Below, piece by piece: positions 29,106 to 36,517 of a DNA stretch of 36,517 nt. A program made the translations under genes and the position numbers. Numbering within the stretch: position 1 is the first letter of the stretch; every line of letters begins with the position of its first letter. The stretch covers positions 1-36,517 of the IMG/VR virus record IMGVR_UViG_3300044675_002075, one strand, 5' to 3'. Source of the stretch: a virus. The notes beneath the pieces were generated by a model. That model saw nothing but the letters and a program-made list of their open reading frames with translations, ran no database searches and was not told the origin of the DNA.

Positions 29106-29426
29106 ATGCCTAATACTAAGGCGGTTGGCGTTGCGTTTTCGGACCCCGAGCTTGATGGTGCCGTAATCGGAACGTCGGGCGGCACGGTTGGCTTTTACGG
29201 CGCTACGCCGGTTGCCAAGGGTGCTGCGCTGACGACCCAGCTTACGACCATCACCGCGACGGCCCCCACCACGCCGGACTATGCGATTCAGAATTTGACG
29301 CAGACGACTCCGTTTGGCTTTGTCACGCGTGACGAAGGCAACTCGGTGCTGTCGGTGATTGCAAATCTTCAGACTCGCGTTAGCCAGCTGGAAGCGCGTC
29401 TCCAGGCTTACGGGCTTCTGCCGTAA
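29106..29426 (+). CDS. Small structural protein with C-terminal coiled coil, possible head fibre
   Basis: This 106-residue protein has a beta-rich front (GTSGGTVGFYGATPVAKGAA; TTQLTTITATAPTTPDYAIQ) of a type common in phage head or fibre-attachment proteins ('GFYGATPVxKxAA'). It ends in a short coiled coil (LSVIANLQTRVSQLEARLQA YG, about 80-102). The coiled coil suggests a trimer. A head-fibre or decoration role fits its place after coat. ATAGGAG lies upstream of the ATG. Confidence 0.68.
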   Translation: MPNTKAVGVAFSDPELDGAVIGTSGGTVGFYGATPVAKGAALTTQLTTITATAPTTPDYAIQNLTQTTPFGFVTRDEGNSVLSVIANLQTRVSQLEARLQAYGLLP

Positions 29427-29428
29427 CT

Positions 29429-29626
29429 ATGAACATATATCTTCGCCATCCCGTGCATGGGCTAAAGATAGCCATTTCCGATTTGGAAGCGGCTATGGAC
29501 TACGAGCACGGATGGGAAGAATATGACCCATTGGAACCGGCGGCGCAGGAGGAAGACCCTGCTGCGTCGCCGGAACCTATGCCGGTCGTTAACGAGCTAA
29601 AGGCGCGTCGAAAGCGGAAGGAGTAG
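29429..29626 (+). CDS. Small conserved protein of structural region
   Basis: This 65-residue protein begins NIYLRHPVHGLKIAISDLEA and continues AMDYEHGWEEYDP. It ends with an acidic stretch and VVNELKARRKRKE. The 'LRHPVHG-x-K-x-A-x-x-x-x-E-A-x-x-D-x-x-x-GW-x-x-Y' pattern is frequent in phages just before the gp4-like connector gene. It may be a short zinc-free adaptor; the role is unknown. Confidence 0.7.
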   Translation: MNIYLRHPVHGLKIAISDLEAAMDYEHGWEEYDPLEPAAQEEDPAASPEPMPVVNELKARRKRKE

Positions 29627-29629
29627 GCC

Positions 29630-30427
29630 ATGGCGACAGCGGGCGATCAAATCAACGGGGCGCTGCGTCTGCTGGGCATCTTGGCTGAGGGCGAAACGCC
29701 GTCGGCTTCGATGGCACAGGACGCACTTTCGGCGTTCGATCAGATGGTGGATAGCTGGAACACCGAGCGCCTCGCCGTGTTCTGCACCCAAGACCAGACT
29801 TACATGTGGCCTGCCGGCGAGCGTATTCAGACGCTTGGTCCAACGGGCGACTTTGTTTATGTACTCGGCACACAGTCTGAAGTGCCGATTATTACGCAAG
29901 ACGACGACTATCTGTCCTTGGAAGACGGCAACCCCGTTCCGGCACAGCAGCGTCCAATTTTGCTTGATGACTCGACTTTTTTCCGCGACCCGTCTACGAA
30001 CGTGTCGTACGGCATCAAGTTCATCAACCAGCTGCAGTACAACAACATTGCAGTCAAGACCGTGCAGAGCACCTATCCGCAGGTGATGTTCGTCAACAAT
30101 ACGTTTCCGAACATCTCCATGTCGGTCTATCCGGTGCCAAATCGGGTGCTGGAGTTCCACTTTATTTCGGTGCAGCGGCTGTTGGACCCCGCGTCGCTCA
30201 GTACGGAAATCCTCATGCCGCCGGGCTACCTGCGGGCGTTCCGGTATAACTTGGCGCTGGAACTGGCGCCGGAGTTTGGCGTTGAGCCGGCGCCGGACGT
30301 GCGCCGCGTTGCGATGTACAGCAAGCGTAACCTCAAGCGCATCAACAACCCCAACAACGTTATGGCGATGCCGTACAGCATCATCGCCCGTCGCAATCGG
30401 TACAACATCTACGCCGGTAACTTTTAA
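29630..30427 (+). CDS. Head-tail connector / tail accessory factor (P22 gp4-like)
   Basis: This 265-residue protein has an N-terminal helical part (QINGALRLLGILAEGETPSA; AQDALSAFDQMVDSWNTERL) with the family hallmark 'A-L-R-L-L-G-x-L-A-x-G-E-x-P-S-x-x-x-x-x-D-A-L-x-x-x-N-x-x-x-D-x-W'. A beta-rich centre follows (FVYVLGTQSEVPIITQDDDY), then a C-terminal region ending in NVMAMPYSIIARRNRYNIYA. P22 gp4 has 166 residues; longer versions like this are usual outside the P22 genus. It attaches beneath the portal after packaging. It overlaps the next gene by one base (TAATG). Confidence 0.85.
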   Translation: MATAGDQINGALRLLGILAEGETPSASMAQDALSAFDQMVDSWNTERLAVFCTQDQTYMWPAGERIQTLGPTGDFVYVLGTQSEVPIITQDDDYLSLEDGNPVPAQQRPILLDDSTFFRDPSTNVSYGIKFINQLQYNNIAVKTVQSTYPQVMFVNNTFPNISMSVYPVPNRVLEFHFISVQRLLDPASLSTEILMPPGYLRAFRYNLALELAPEFGVEPAPDVRRVAMYSKRNLKRINNPNNVMAMPYSIIARRNRYNIYAGNF

Positions 30428-31944
30428 TGAAGACGCCGATTCTGGGCTCGTCTTACGTTGCGCGCAGCGTAAACGCCGCCGATGCTCGGATGGTGAACCT
30501 TTACCCCGAGGTCATCCCCGAGGCCGGCAAAGAGCCTGCGTATCTTCAGCGTTGCCCCGGCTTGCGGCAGTACATGGACGTGGGCTCCGGCCCCATCCGT
30601 GCGCTGTATCCTTTGGGCGACAATCTGTACGTCGCCTCGGGGAGCGAGTTCTACAAGGTTGACGCAGGGCTTAACGCTATCAAGCTCGGCGACATCGCCG
30701 GCACTGGTCCGGTGTCGATGGCCGACAACGGTATTCAGATTTTTGTGGCGTGCAACCCCGTTAGCTACATCTACAACAGCAATACCAACGTCTTCCAGCA
30801 GATTACCGATCCTGACTTTCCCGGCGCCGTGACGGTCGGCTACCTTGACGGCTACTTCGTTTTTAACGAGCCGAACAGCCAACGCATTTGGGTAACGGCG
30901 CTGCTTAACGGCCTGTCCGTTGACCCCCTTGACTTTGCCAGCGCCGAAGGTTCGCCGGACGGCTTGGTGTCAATCATTATCGACCACCGCGAGGCGTGGC
31001 TGTTTGGCACGAACTCGGTCGAGGTTTGGTACAACTCTGGCAACCCCGACTTCCCGTTGGAGCGCATCCAAGGCGCCTACAACGAGATTGGCTGCATCGC
31101 GCCGTACTCGGTTGCCAAGCTCGACAACAGCGTGTTCTGGCTGGGCGCCGACGCGCGCGGTCAGGGTATCGTCTATCGCGCTCAAGGCTACCAAGGCGTG
31201 CGCGTCTCGACCCATGCGGTCGAGTTTGCCATCCAAGGCTACGCCGACATGTCCGATGCGCTGGCATACACGTACCAGCAGGACGGCCATGCGTTCTACG
31301 TCCTTATCTTCCCGAGCGCGGAGACGACGTGGGTGTACGACGCCGCGACGGGCGCGTGGCATGAGCGGGCGGGGTTTGCCAAGGGCAAGTTCAGGCGGCA
31401 TCGCTCCAACTGCCATGCGCGCTTCAATGGTCAGCCGGTTGTCGGCGACTTCCAGAACGGCAATCTCTACCAGTTTGATCTGCGGTACTTCCGCGACGAC
31501 GAGCAGGAGCAGCGTTGGATGCGCCGCTGGCGCGCCCTGCCGACCGGCGCCAATAACTTGACGCGCACCATCCACCATCAGTTGCAGCTAGACTGCCAGA
31601 CTGGTGTGGGCGGTCTGTACGACGATCCGTCATTCTTAACGCAGCAAGCGTCAGGGTTGGTGTTGCAACAAAACAACGGCGGCATTATCGTCGAAGGCGA
31701 GCCCAACAACAGCGTGCCGCATCCGCAGGTCATGCTGCGCTGGTCGGACGACGGCGGGCATACGTGGAGCCATGAGCGTTGGGAGTCGCTGGGGCCAATC
31801 GGGGCCACCCAAACCCGCGTCATCTGGCGCCGCTTGGGCGCTACGCTTAAGTCGCGTGACCGGGTGTACGAGCTGACAGCTGCCGATCCTATGGTGACGG
31901 CTATTATGGGCGCTGAACTGCGGCTCTCGCCGACGGCGGCTTAA
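30427..31944 (+). CDS. Packaged-DNA stabilisation protein (P22 gp10-like)
   Basis: This 505-residue protein begins PILGSSYVARSVNAADARMV, then NLYPEVIPEAGKEPAYLQRC PGL, a start typical of gp10-like tail-hub proteins. Propeller-like strands follow (IRALYPLGDNLYVASGSEFY; DGYFVFNEPNSQRIWVTALL; WLFGTNSVEVWYNSGN; NSVFWLGADARGQGIVYRAQ), ending with WSDDGGHTWSHERWESLGPI. P22 gp10 has 472 residues. In P22 it forms a hexameric hub below gp4 that closes the DNA channel and carries tailspikes and needle. It is flanked by the gp4-like gene and by fibre genes, as expected. Confidence 0.87.
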   Translation: MKTPILGSSYVARSVNAADARMVNLYPEVIPEAGKEPAYLQRCPGLRQYMDVGSGPIRALYPLGDNLYVASGSEFYKVDAGLNAIKLGDIAGTGPVSMADNGIQIFVACNPVSYIYNSNTNVFQQITDPDFPGAVTVGYLDGYFVFNEPNSQRIWVTALLNGLSVDPLDFASAEGSPDGLVSIIIDHREAWLFGTNSVEVWYNSGNPDFPLERIQGAYNEIGCIAPYSVAKLDNSVFWLGADARGQGIVYRAQGYQGVRVSTHAVEFAIQGYADMSDALAYTYQQDGHAFYVLIFPSAETTWVYDAATGAWHERAGFAKGKFRRHRSNCHARFNGQPVVGDFQNGNLYQFDLRYFRDDEQEQRWMRRWRALPTGANNLTRTIHHQLQLDCQTGVGGLYDDPSFLTQQASGLVLQQNNGGIIVEGEPNNSVPHPQVMLRWSDDGGHTWSHERWESLGPIGATQTRVIWRRLGATLKSRDRVYELTAADPMVTAIMGAELRLSPTAA

Positions 31945-32654
31945 TGGCTAACACCCCCAACACGACCAACATCCCCGCACCCCGCGTCCCGTTCATCGAC
32001 GAGCGGACGGGGCTAATTTCCCGTGAGTGGTTCCGGTTTCTTAATAACCAGTTCCAGCTTACGGGCGGGGGCACGACGGCCGTGTCGCTTGCCGATCTAG
32101 AACTCGCCCCGTTTAGCGACGCGGCTACCGAGGCGGAGCTTTCCGTCGCGCAGTCGCGTATTCAGGCGCTGGAGCTTACCCCGCCGGTTGTTCCGCCTAC
32201 CCCGGCAAACTACGGTTCTTTTTACGACACAACGACCCAAACGGCGGCGGCCATCAACACGGCCTACCCAATTACGCTTAACACCACCGTTTACTCGCGG
32301 GGCGTACGTGTAGGCACGCCCACTTCGCGTGTATTTTGCACTCGCCCTGGGCTTTATAACTTTGCTTTTTCTATTCAATTTGATAAAACGTCGGGCGGAA
32401 CCGCGCTAGCGTTTGTTTGGGCACGGCTGAATGGAGCCGACGTGGCCAATACCGCATCGCAAATCCGCATACAGGGCAATAACGGCGAAATTTTCTGCGC
32501 CGCTAATTTGTTTTTTGAGATGTCTAACGGCGACTATTTTGAATTGATGTGGGCCGCTGACAGTACCTCGGTTCAGTTGCTTTCCGAACCGGCAACGGCA
32601 TTGCACCCAGGCATACCGTCCATAATCCTTACCGTTAACCAGGTGAATATATGA
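31944..32654 (+). CDS. Tail fibre or needle-like protein with C-terminal C1q/TNF-like knob
   Basis: This is a 236-residue protein. The front (FIDERTGLISREWFRFLNNQ) matches the common phage segment that anchors small fibres. A coiled coil follows at about 50-75 (EAELSVAQSRIQALELTP). The C-terminal 135 residues are a beta-sandwich (YGSFYDTTTQTAAAINTAYP; FCTRPGLYNFAFSIQFDKTS; VWARLNGADVANTASQIRIQ) resembling C1q/TNF-like knobs. This is the plan of trimeric tail-needle or fibre proteins. It probably contacts the outer membrane. It overlaps both neighbours by start/stop sharing. Confidence 0.75.
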   Translation: MANTPNTTNIPAPRVPFIDERTGLISREWFRFLNNQFQLTGGGTTAVSLADLELAPFSDAATEAELSVAQSRIQALELTPPVVPPTPANYGSFYDTTTQTAAAINTAYPITLNTTVYSRGVRVGTPTSRVFCTRPGLYNFAFSIQFDKTSGGTALAFVWARLNGADVANTASQIRIQGNNGEIFCAANLFFEMSNGDYFELMWAADSTSVQLLSEPATALHPGIPSIILTVNQVNI

Positions 32655-33451
32655 GCGTATTTCTTTCAGCTTTTGCCGGCGCCGGGGCGCAGTTCTTCGA
32701 CAACAACGGCAACATCTTGTCGGGCGGTAAGCTTTGGACTTATACCGCCGGAACCACGACCCCGCAGGCGACCTACACGGACTCGTCGGGCGCAACGCCG
32801 AACACGAACCCGATTGTGCTGAACGCCGCCGGTCGCACGGCGCAGCCCATCTGGCTGACCGAAAGTGTATCGTACAAGTTTGTGCTGATGACCTCGGCAA
32901 ACGTCGTAATCGGCACGTACGACGATATTGCCGGCGTCAATGACTTTAGCATTGAAGGCATCAACTGGTCGGACATCCTCGGCACGCCGACGACCCTTTC
33001 GGGGTACGGCATTACGGACGCGTTGTCTACGGCCTCGGCCGCTGCAACTTACGCCCCGATTGCGAGCCCGACCTTTACCGGCACGCCGCTGATTCCCGAC
33101 AACGCGACGGTCAGCGTTGACCATGCCGTCGGGTACCGCGACGCGCCGACGAACTCCAAGACGGCTAGCTACGAGTTGGTGTTGGCTGATCGCGGCAAAG
33201 CCGTCGTGATGAATGGCTCTAGTTTGACCCTGACTATTCCGGCCAACAGCGCCACGGCGTTCCCATTGGGCACGGTCGTTATCATCGTTAACCTCAACGC
33301 TACGGCGCTGTCTATCGCTATCACGACCGATACGATGACCTTGGCCAACAGCACCACGACCGGCACCCGCACGCTCGCGCGTAATGGTGTCGCTACGCTT
33401 ATCAAGATTTCGGCGGCGTCGTGGCTTATCAGCGGGGCGGGGTTGACCTGA
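32651..33451 (+). CDS. Tail fibre protein
   Basis: This is a 266-residue protein. Residues 1-105 form the conserved unit FAGAGAQFFDNNGNILSGGK, LWTYTAGTTTPQATYTDSSG, NPIVLNAAGRTAQPIWLTES and VSYKFVLMTSANVVIGTYDD, found at the front of many fibre and tailspike proteins as a virion-attachment domain. Residues 110-165 hold repeats typical of fibre shafts (LGTPTTLSGYGITDALS; YAPIASPTFTGTPL). The rest is a beta-rich tip. It starts with ATGA overlap. It is likely an attachment fibre. Confidence 0.8.
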   Translation: MSVFLSAFAGAGAQFFDNNGNILSGGKLWTYTAGTTTPQATYTDSSGATPNTNPIVLNAAGRTAQPIWLTESVSYKFVLMTSANVVIGTYDDIAGVNDFSIEGINWSDILGTPTTLSGYGITDALSTASAAATYAPIASPTFTGTPLIPDNATVSVDHAVGYRDAPTNSKTASYELVLADRGKAVVMNGSSLTLTIPANSATAFPLGTVVIIVNLNATALSIAITTDTMTLANSTTTGTRTLARNGVATLIKISAASWLISGAGLT

Positions 33452-33452
33452 C

Positions 33453-34067
33453 ATGGGCGGCGCTACGCTCGCGTCCTTTTTCAACGGCAGCGCCGGCGGC
33501 GCGGGGGCTGGCGTATACGATTACTCCGAACCCGGTTCTGGATCGGTTGCCATCCCCGTAGGTGCTACCGGCGTCACCATACAAGTGTGGGGCGCTGGCG
33601 GCGGCGGGGCCACGGGCTTTGAGTATTTTATCGCCCCCGGCGAGTTCGATATTATTGACGGCGGTGGTGGCGGTGGTGGCGGTTACTCCAAGACCGTGCT
33701 GACTTTTAGCGGGCAAGACGGCAAGACAATCCTGTACACCGTCGGTGTTGGTGGCGCGGGTGCCGGGGCAGCTACCGCCGGCGGGTTCTCCAATGTCTAC
33801 AGCGGCACCTACACGCTTACAACCATGACCTCTAATGGCGGCCAACCGGGCAACGCCGGACCGCTGCAAACGCAGGGCGCGGGCGGCGCGGCTTCAGGCG
33901 GCAATACGACCAATACGACTGGCAACGGCGGAGCGGCGTATACTTCGGCGGGCGCCCTTCCTCTTGCCGGTGACGGGAGTTTGACGGCGGGTGGCGGTGG
34001 TGATGGCAGTTATCTTGGCGGTGAGCCTGGCCAGAACGGCCGCGTCCGCATGGTCTTTACATTCTAA
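33453..34067 (+). CDS. Glycine-rich fibre-tip adhesin-like protein
   Basis: This 204-residue protein is dominated by Gly runs (GAGGGGATGFEYF; DGGGGGGGGYSKTVL; GGAGAGAATAGGF; GGGGDGSYLGGEPGQNGRVR) and ends in VRMVFTF. This resembles glycine-rich (polyglycine-helix) adhesins at the tips of phage fibres, where loops between Gly runs bind the receptor. The ATG lies two bases after the fibre stop. It may be a separate tip subunit of that fibre. The family call rests on composition. Confidence 0.7.
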   Translation: MGGATLASFFNGSAGGAGAGVYDYSEPGSGSVAIPVGATGVTIQVWGAGGGGATGFEYFIAPGEFDIIDGGGGGGGGYSKTVLTFSGQDGKTILYTVGVGGAGAGAATAGGFSNVYSGTYTLTTMTSNGGQPGNAGPLQTQGAGGAASGGNTTNTTGNGGAAYTSAGALPLAGDGSLTAGGGGDGSYLGGEPGQNGRVRMVFTF

Positions 34068-34075
34068 GGTGACAC

Positions 34076-34411
34076 ATGGCAGTTAGCGTAAAAGTGCTGA
34101 TCCCGGCAAAAATTGCCGAATCGTCGCAGACCACCCAATACTCCGCGACTAACGTGTCAGCTATCATCGACAAGTTCACGGCGACAAACTACAGCGCGGC
34201 AGCGGCTACTATCTCGGTTAACCTCGTTACGGCGTTCGACAACGCCGGCAACCAGAACTTGATTGTCAAAGCCAAGACGCTGCTGCCGTCGGAGACGTAT
34301 ACGTTCCCCGAACTGGTCGGGCAGGTGCTTGCGCCAGGGGGGTCTATCTCGACGTTAGCCGGCACGGCCACGGCCATTAACATCCGCTCTAGCGGTCGGG
34401 AAGTGTCGTGA
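34076..34411 (+). CDS. Small beta-sandwich virion protein
   Basis: This 111-residue, strand-rich protein contains VSVKVLIPAKIAESSQTTQY, SAIIDKFTATNYSAAAATIS and TYTFPELVGQVLAPGGSIST, ending INIRSSGREVS. The pattern 'TATN-x-x-x-x-x-x-T-x-x-V-x-L ... L-x-x-G-x-x-I' is common in small phage neck or fibre-associated proteins. It could be a fibre accessory or a chaperone. Its TGA shares ATTG/GTGA sequence with the next gene's GTG or ATT region, and translation is probably coupled. Confidence 0.65.
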   Translation: MAVSVKVLIPAKIAESSQTTQYSATNVSAIIDKFTATNYSAAAATISVNLVTAFDNAGNQNLIVKAKTLLPSETYTFPELVGQVLAPGGSISTLAGTATAINIRSSGREVS

Positions 34412-34866
34412 TTGTCCGCGACGCCGTTGCCGAGGACTTGCCGCGCTACCTGCCGCTTGCGCAGGCGTTTTACGCGGCGTCCCCGGTCAACGGCGTCATC
34501 CCCTTTGACGACGAGGGATATGCCAACTTTTTCTTACAGGCTGTGCAAAACCCCAGCATGGGGGTATGGCTGGCTGAAGACGACGGCAAAATCGTTGGAA
34601 TCGCCGGCGCATTGCTTTACCCTATGTACTTCAGCCCTTCCAGTATGGTAGTGCAGGAGTTGTGGTGGTGGCTGACCCCCCAAGTACGGGGTAAGGGCGC
34701 CGGTAAAGCCATGTACGATATGATTGAATCGTGGGCAATCGCAAACAATGCAACAGCACTTTTTATGATTGCCCTTGAAGATGAACGCGCGGATAAGATG
34801 GCTAATCTTTATGCGCGAAAAGGCTTTCGTCCTATGGAACGCACGTATATTAGAGAGGTGGCGTAA
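34408..34866 (+). CDS. GNAT-family N-acetyltransferase
   Basis: This 152-residue protein has the GNAT fold order: strand (IVRDAVAEDLPRYLPLAQAF), central strands (GVWLAEDDGKIVGIAGALLY; VVQELWWWLTPQVRGKGAGK), the acetyl-CoA loop Q-x-R-G-K-G-A-G (92-99), and a C-terminal part (ANLYARKGFRPMERTYIREV). It would transfer an acetyl group from acetyl-CoA to an unknown amine. It lies between virion genes, which suggests a substrate made late or a virion component. The start GTG shares GTGA with the previous stop, and its stop TAA shares a base with the next ATG. Confidence 0.85.
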   Translation: MIVRDAVAEDLPRYLPLAQAFYAASPVNGVIPFDDEGYANFFLQAVQNPSMGVWLAEDDGKIVGIAGALLYPMYFSPSSMVVQELWWWLTPQVRGKGAGKAMYDMIESWAIANNATALFMIALEDERADKMANLYARKGFRPMERTYIREVA

Positions 34867-35627
34867 TGGCCATTGGAACCGCAGCAGCAATTCTTGGCAG
34901 CGCCGTCGTTGGTGGCGCTGTCGCATCGCGGGGGGCTAGCAAAGCCTCCCGAGCGCAGCAGCAGGCCGCCGATCAGGCTGCCCAAGTCCAGCGGGAGATA
35001 TTTGAGCGGCAGACGGAGCTGCAAGAGCCGTTTCGTCAGGCGGGCATTACGTCGCAAAACGAAATGCTGCGGTTGCTAGGTCTTGGCGGCGACGCCGCTT
35101 CGGCCGGGTACGGCTCGCTAGGGCGGCCGTTTAGCGCCGCCGACATGCAAACGGACCCCGGCTACGCGTTCCGTCTGGCGGAAGGTGAGAAGGCGCTAGA
35201 GCGCATGCAGGCCGCGCGCGGTCAGTACCTTGGCGGCGGAGCAATCCGTGCCGGTGCGCGCTACGGTCAGGAGATGGGTTCGCAGGAGTACATGAACGCC
35301 TTTAACCGCGCCCAAGCGTTGCTCGGCAACCGCCTCGGCGTCCTCGGCAGCCTCTACGGCGCGGGGCAAGCGGCTACGCAGCAGGTTGGTCAACAGGCTG
35401 GCCAGATGGGCACCAATGTCGGCAACCTGCTCATGCAGGGCGGTCAGGCTCGCGCGTCTGGCTATCTCGGCCAAGCTAACGCGCTCTCTAACGCACTTGG
35501 CCAAGCGGCCATGGGCTACGGTCTGTCTAGGGGCGGCTATTTCGGCCCGACCGGCGTGTCATCGCCCGCTAGCAACAACCTGATGGCGTTTAACTATCAG
35601 GGTCCGCAATACGGGAACGTGGGGTAA
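34866..35627 (+). CDS. Virion ejection protein, small Gly/Ala/Gln-rich (P22 gp7-like position)
   Basis: This 253-residue protein begins with a hydrophobic Ala/Gly segment (AAAILGSAVVGGAVASRGAS). A helix AAQVQREIFERQTELQEPFR follows, then the pattern DPGYAFRLAEGEKALERMQA and ARGQYLGGGAIRAGARYGQE, a signature frequent in phage tail or DNA-transfer proteins. The tail is Gln/Gly-rich. The front could insert in membranes. It is the first of three consecutive ejection-type genes that cross the contig join. GAGAGG lies upstream of the ATG. Confidence 0.75.
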   Translation: MAIGTAAAILGSAVVGGAVASRGASKASRAQQQAADQAAQVQREIFERQTELQEPFRQAGITSQNEMLRLLGLGGDAASAGYGSLGRPFSAADMQTDPGYAFRLAEGEKALERMQAARGQYLGGGAIRAGARYGQEMGSQEYMNAFNRAQALLGNRLGVLGSLYGAGQAATQQVGQQAGQMGTNVGNLLMQGGQARASGYLGQANALSNALGQAAMGYGLSRGGYFGPTGVSSPASNNLMAFNYQGPQYGNVG

Positions 35628-35630
35628 GTC

Positions 35631-36517
35631 ATGGCAGTCATCGGTGCAACCCAACTGGAGCCGGTCAACATCCTCGGCTCGTATGTGCAGGGGCTTGAGG
35701 CCGGCCGTGGCGTCCGCGCCCAGCGCCTTAAGGAGCAGCAAGAACTGGCGGCCGCGCAGCGGGAGTTGGAGTTCCGCAACTACCTGTCTTCCGCCGATCT
35801 GAGCACGCCCGAAGCGCAGAACCAGCTTTTGCGTTTTGGCAAGCCAGGCGCCGAGCTCGCCGCATCTATGGCGGACCTTGCGAGCAAGCGCGCCACGGTA
35901 AAAAAGACCGGCGTGGAAACTGCCGCCGCCGAAGCTAAACTGGCCGACGATAACTATGGCCGGTTTCAGAAAATGCTTGGCGACTTTGCGTATGGCCAAG
36001 CGCCGCCCACCAAGGCGCAGGTAATTGATCAAGTAGACTTTATGATTGCGCAGGGCACCATTGTGCCGCAGTTCCGCGACTACGCCGTAAACTCGTTGCC
36101 CGATGACCCGGCGCAGCTCCAAGCGGCGTTGCGCGGACAGTTCCTGTCGCAGATTCCGGCGGCTGAACGCGCTAAACTGTTTGTGCCCATGTCGCCCCAA
36201 GTTGAGGCGCAAAAAGCGCGTATCGCGGGCGCGGGAGCTGCGCGCACTACGGTCAACTTGCCGCCGGCGGCTAAAGAATTTAGCAGAACGCTGGGTGAAA
36301 CGGCAGCCAAGCGGCTTGATGATTTCCGTACGAAAGCCGAGTCAGCCGTATCTTCGCTGCAAAATTCTGAACAACTTTCGCCGCTGTTGAACGATCCGAA
36401 GTTTATTTCGGGTACGTTTGCCAACGCGCGGACGGCTGTGGCCAAAGCCGTTGGTATTGACGTGTCAGCAACCGAAGCTTACTTTGCTGGCGTTGGTCAG
36501 CAGGTTGCCGAGCGCAT
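35631..36517 (+). CDS. Virion ejection/structural protein, N-terminal part (continues at 1-431)
   Basis: This open frame begins at ATG 35631 and runs off the end of the window; after removal of the 127-base overlap it continues to the stop at 429-431 and gives 396 residues. The front reads MAVIGATQLEPVNILGSYVQ, then GLEAGRGVRAQRLKEQQELA and a long charged helix. Helical, Ala/Gln-rich sequence continues with few strands. The opening 'P-x-N-I-L-G-S-Y-x-x-G-x-x-x-G' is familiar from podovirus internal proteins. The probable role is DNA ejection. Start support: it lies three bases after the previous stop with GGGG 5' of TAAGTC. Confidence 0.78.
   Translation, partial: MAVIGATQLEPVNILGSYVQGLEAGRGVRAQRLKEQQELAAAQRELEFRNYLSSADLSTPEAQNQLLRFGKPGAELAASMADLASKRATVKKTGVETAAAEAKLADDNYGRFQKMLGDFAYGQAPPTKAQVIDQVDFMIAQGTIVPQFRDYAVNSLPDDPAQLQAALRGQFLSQIPAAERAKLFVPMSPQVEAQKARIAGAGAARTTVNLPPAAKEFSRTLGETAAKRLDDFRTKAESAVSSLQNSEQLSPLLNDPKFISGTFANARTAVAKAVGIDVSATEAYFAGVGQQVAER
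36391..36517. repeat. Terminal direct repeat, right copy
   Basis: These bases are identical to 1-127, as described for the left copy. They fall within one gene, so the duplicated ends carry no regulatory feature. This supports an assembly overlap at an arbitrary point of a circular map, from either a circularly permuted or terminally redundant genome. Confidence 0.95.

Noticed and set aside
31944-34411. Diversity-generating retroelement variable region in fibre genes
   Set aside because: No reverse transcriptase gene and no template-like repeat of a fibre 3' end anywhere in the window.
36391-36517. True biological direct terminal repeat
   Set aside because: Length equals a common k-mer, it lies within a gene, and such repeats of phages are usually near terminase or early genes; treated as assembly overlap.
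1-36517. Lysogeny module (integrase, excisionase, CI-like repressor) or CRISPR array
   Set aside because: No tyrosine or serine recombinase motifs, no repressor-plus-peptidase protein, and no regularly spaced repeat with unique spacers; the only repeat array abuts without spacers.

Overview
The window is an essentially complete genome of a tailed bacteriophage, most likely a virulent podovirus with a P22-type head and tail. Bases 1-127 are repeated exactly at 36391-36517, and one reading frame runs through that join. The contig is therefore circular (36,390 unique bases), and the gene at 35631 continues into 1-431. The host should be Gram-negative: there is a two-component spanin pair with a lipoprotein (nested Rz/Rz1) and a tail for crossing an outer membrane. 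A near-consensus CTG-N10-CAG SOS box weakly favours a gamma- or betaproteobacterium. I see no integrase, repressor, phage RNA polymerase, tRNA, CRISPR array, reverse transcriptase or insertion sequence.

Layout. (a) 1-2268: the end of the virion ejection-protein block. (b) 2279-3678: lysis cassette (holin-like protein, two small membrane/coiled-coil proteins, M15 endolysin, i-spanin with nested o-spanin). (c) 3618-5036: an HExxH protein and a calcineurin-like phosphoesterase. (d) 5010-6791, leftward: VRR-NUC nuclease, SNF2-type helicase and a small partner. (e) 6878-12998, rightward: Cas4/RecB-like nuclease, probable ssDNA-binding protein, family A DNA polymerase, primase-helicase. (f) 13003-16821, leftward: about fifteen small early genes, most linked by 4-base ATGA stop/start overlaps, including a DUF3310 protein, a helix-turn-helix protein, an exported protein and a putative sliding clamp. 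(g) 16822-17665: an 844-base non-coding control region. (h) 17666-36517, rightward: terminases, small basic proteins, portal, a fibre cassette, scaffold, coat, P22 gp4- and gp10-like connectors, a second fibre set, a GNAT acetyltransferase and ejection proteins.

How the parts work together. DNA replication would use the primase-helicase, the family A polymerase, the putative clamp and the nuclease/helicase proteins. Empty heads (coat plus scaffold, on a portal) are filled by TerS/TerL, closed by the gp4- and gp10-like proteins, and fitted with fibres. The three genes around the contig join are probably ejected with the DNA.

The most unusual part is the control region. It has 18 copies of a 9-base element (TTGCCCACA or TGACCCACA, on both strands), mostly abutting head-to-tail in pairs or triplets. 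Among or beside them lie a LexA-like dyad, a rightward terminator with no gene before it, a strong leftward promoter, an A/T tract and a foldable segment just before terminase. It is the best candidate for a replication origin and early/late switch, but no function can be proven from sequence alone.
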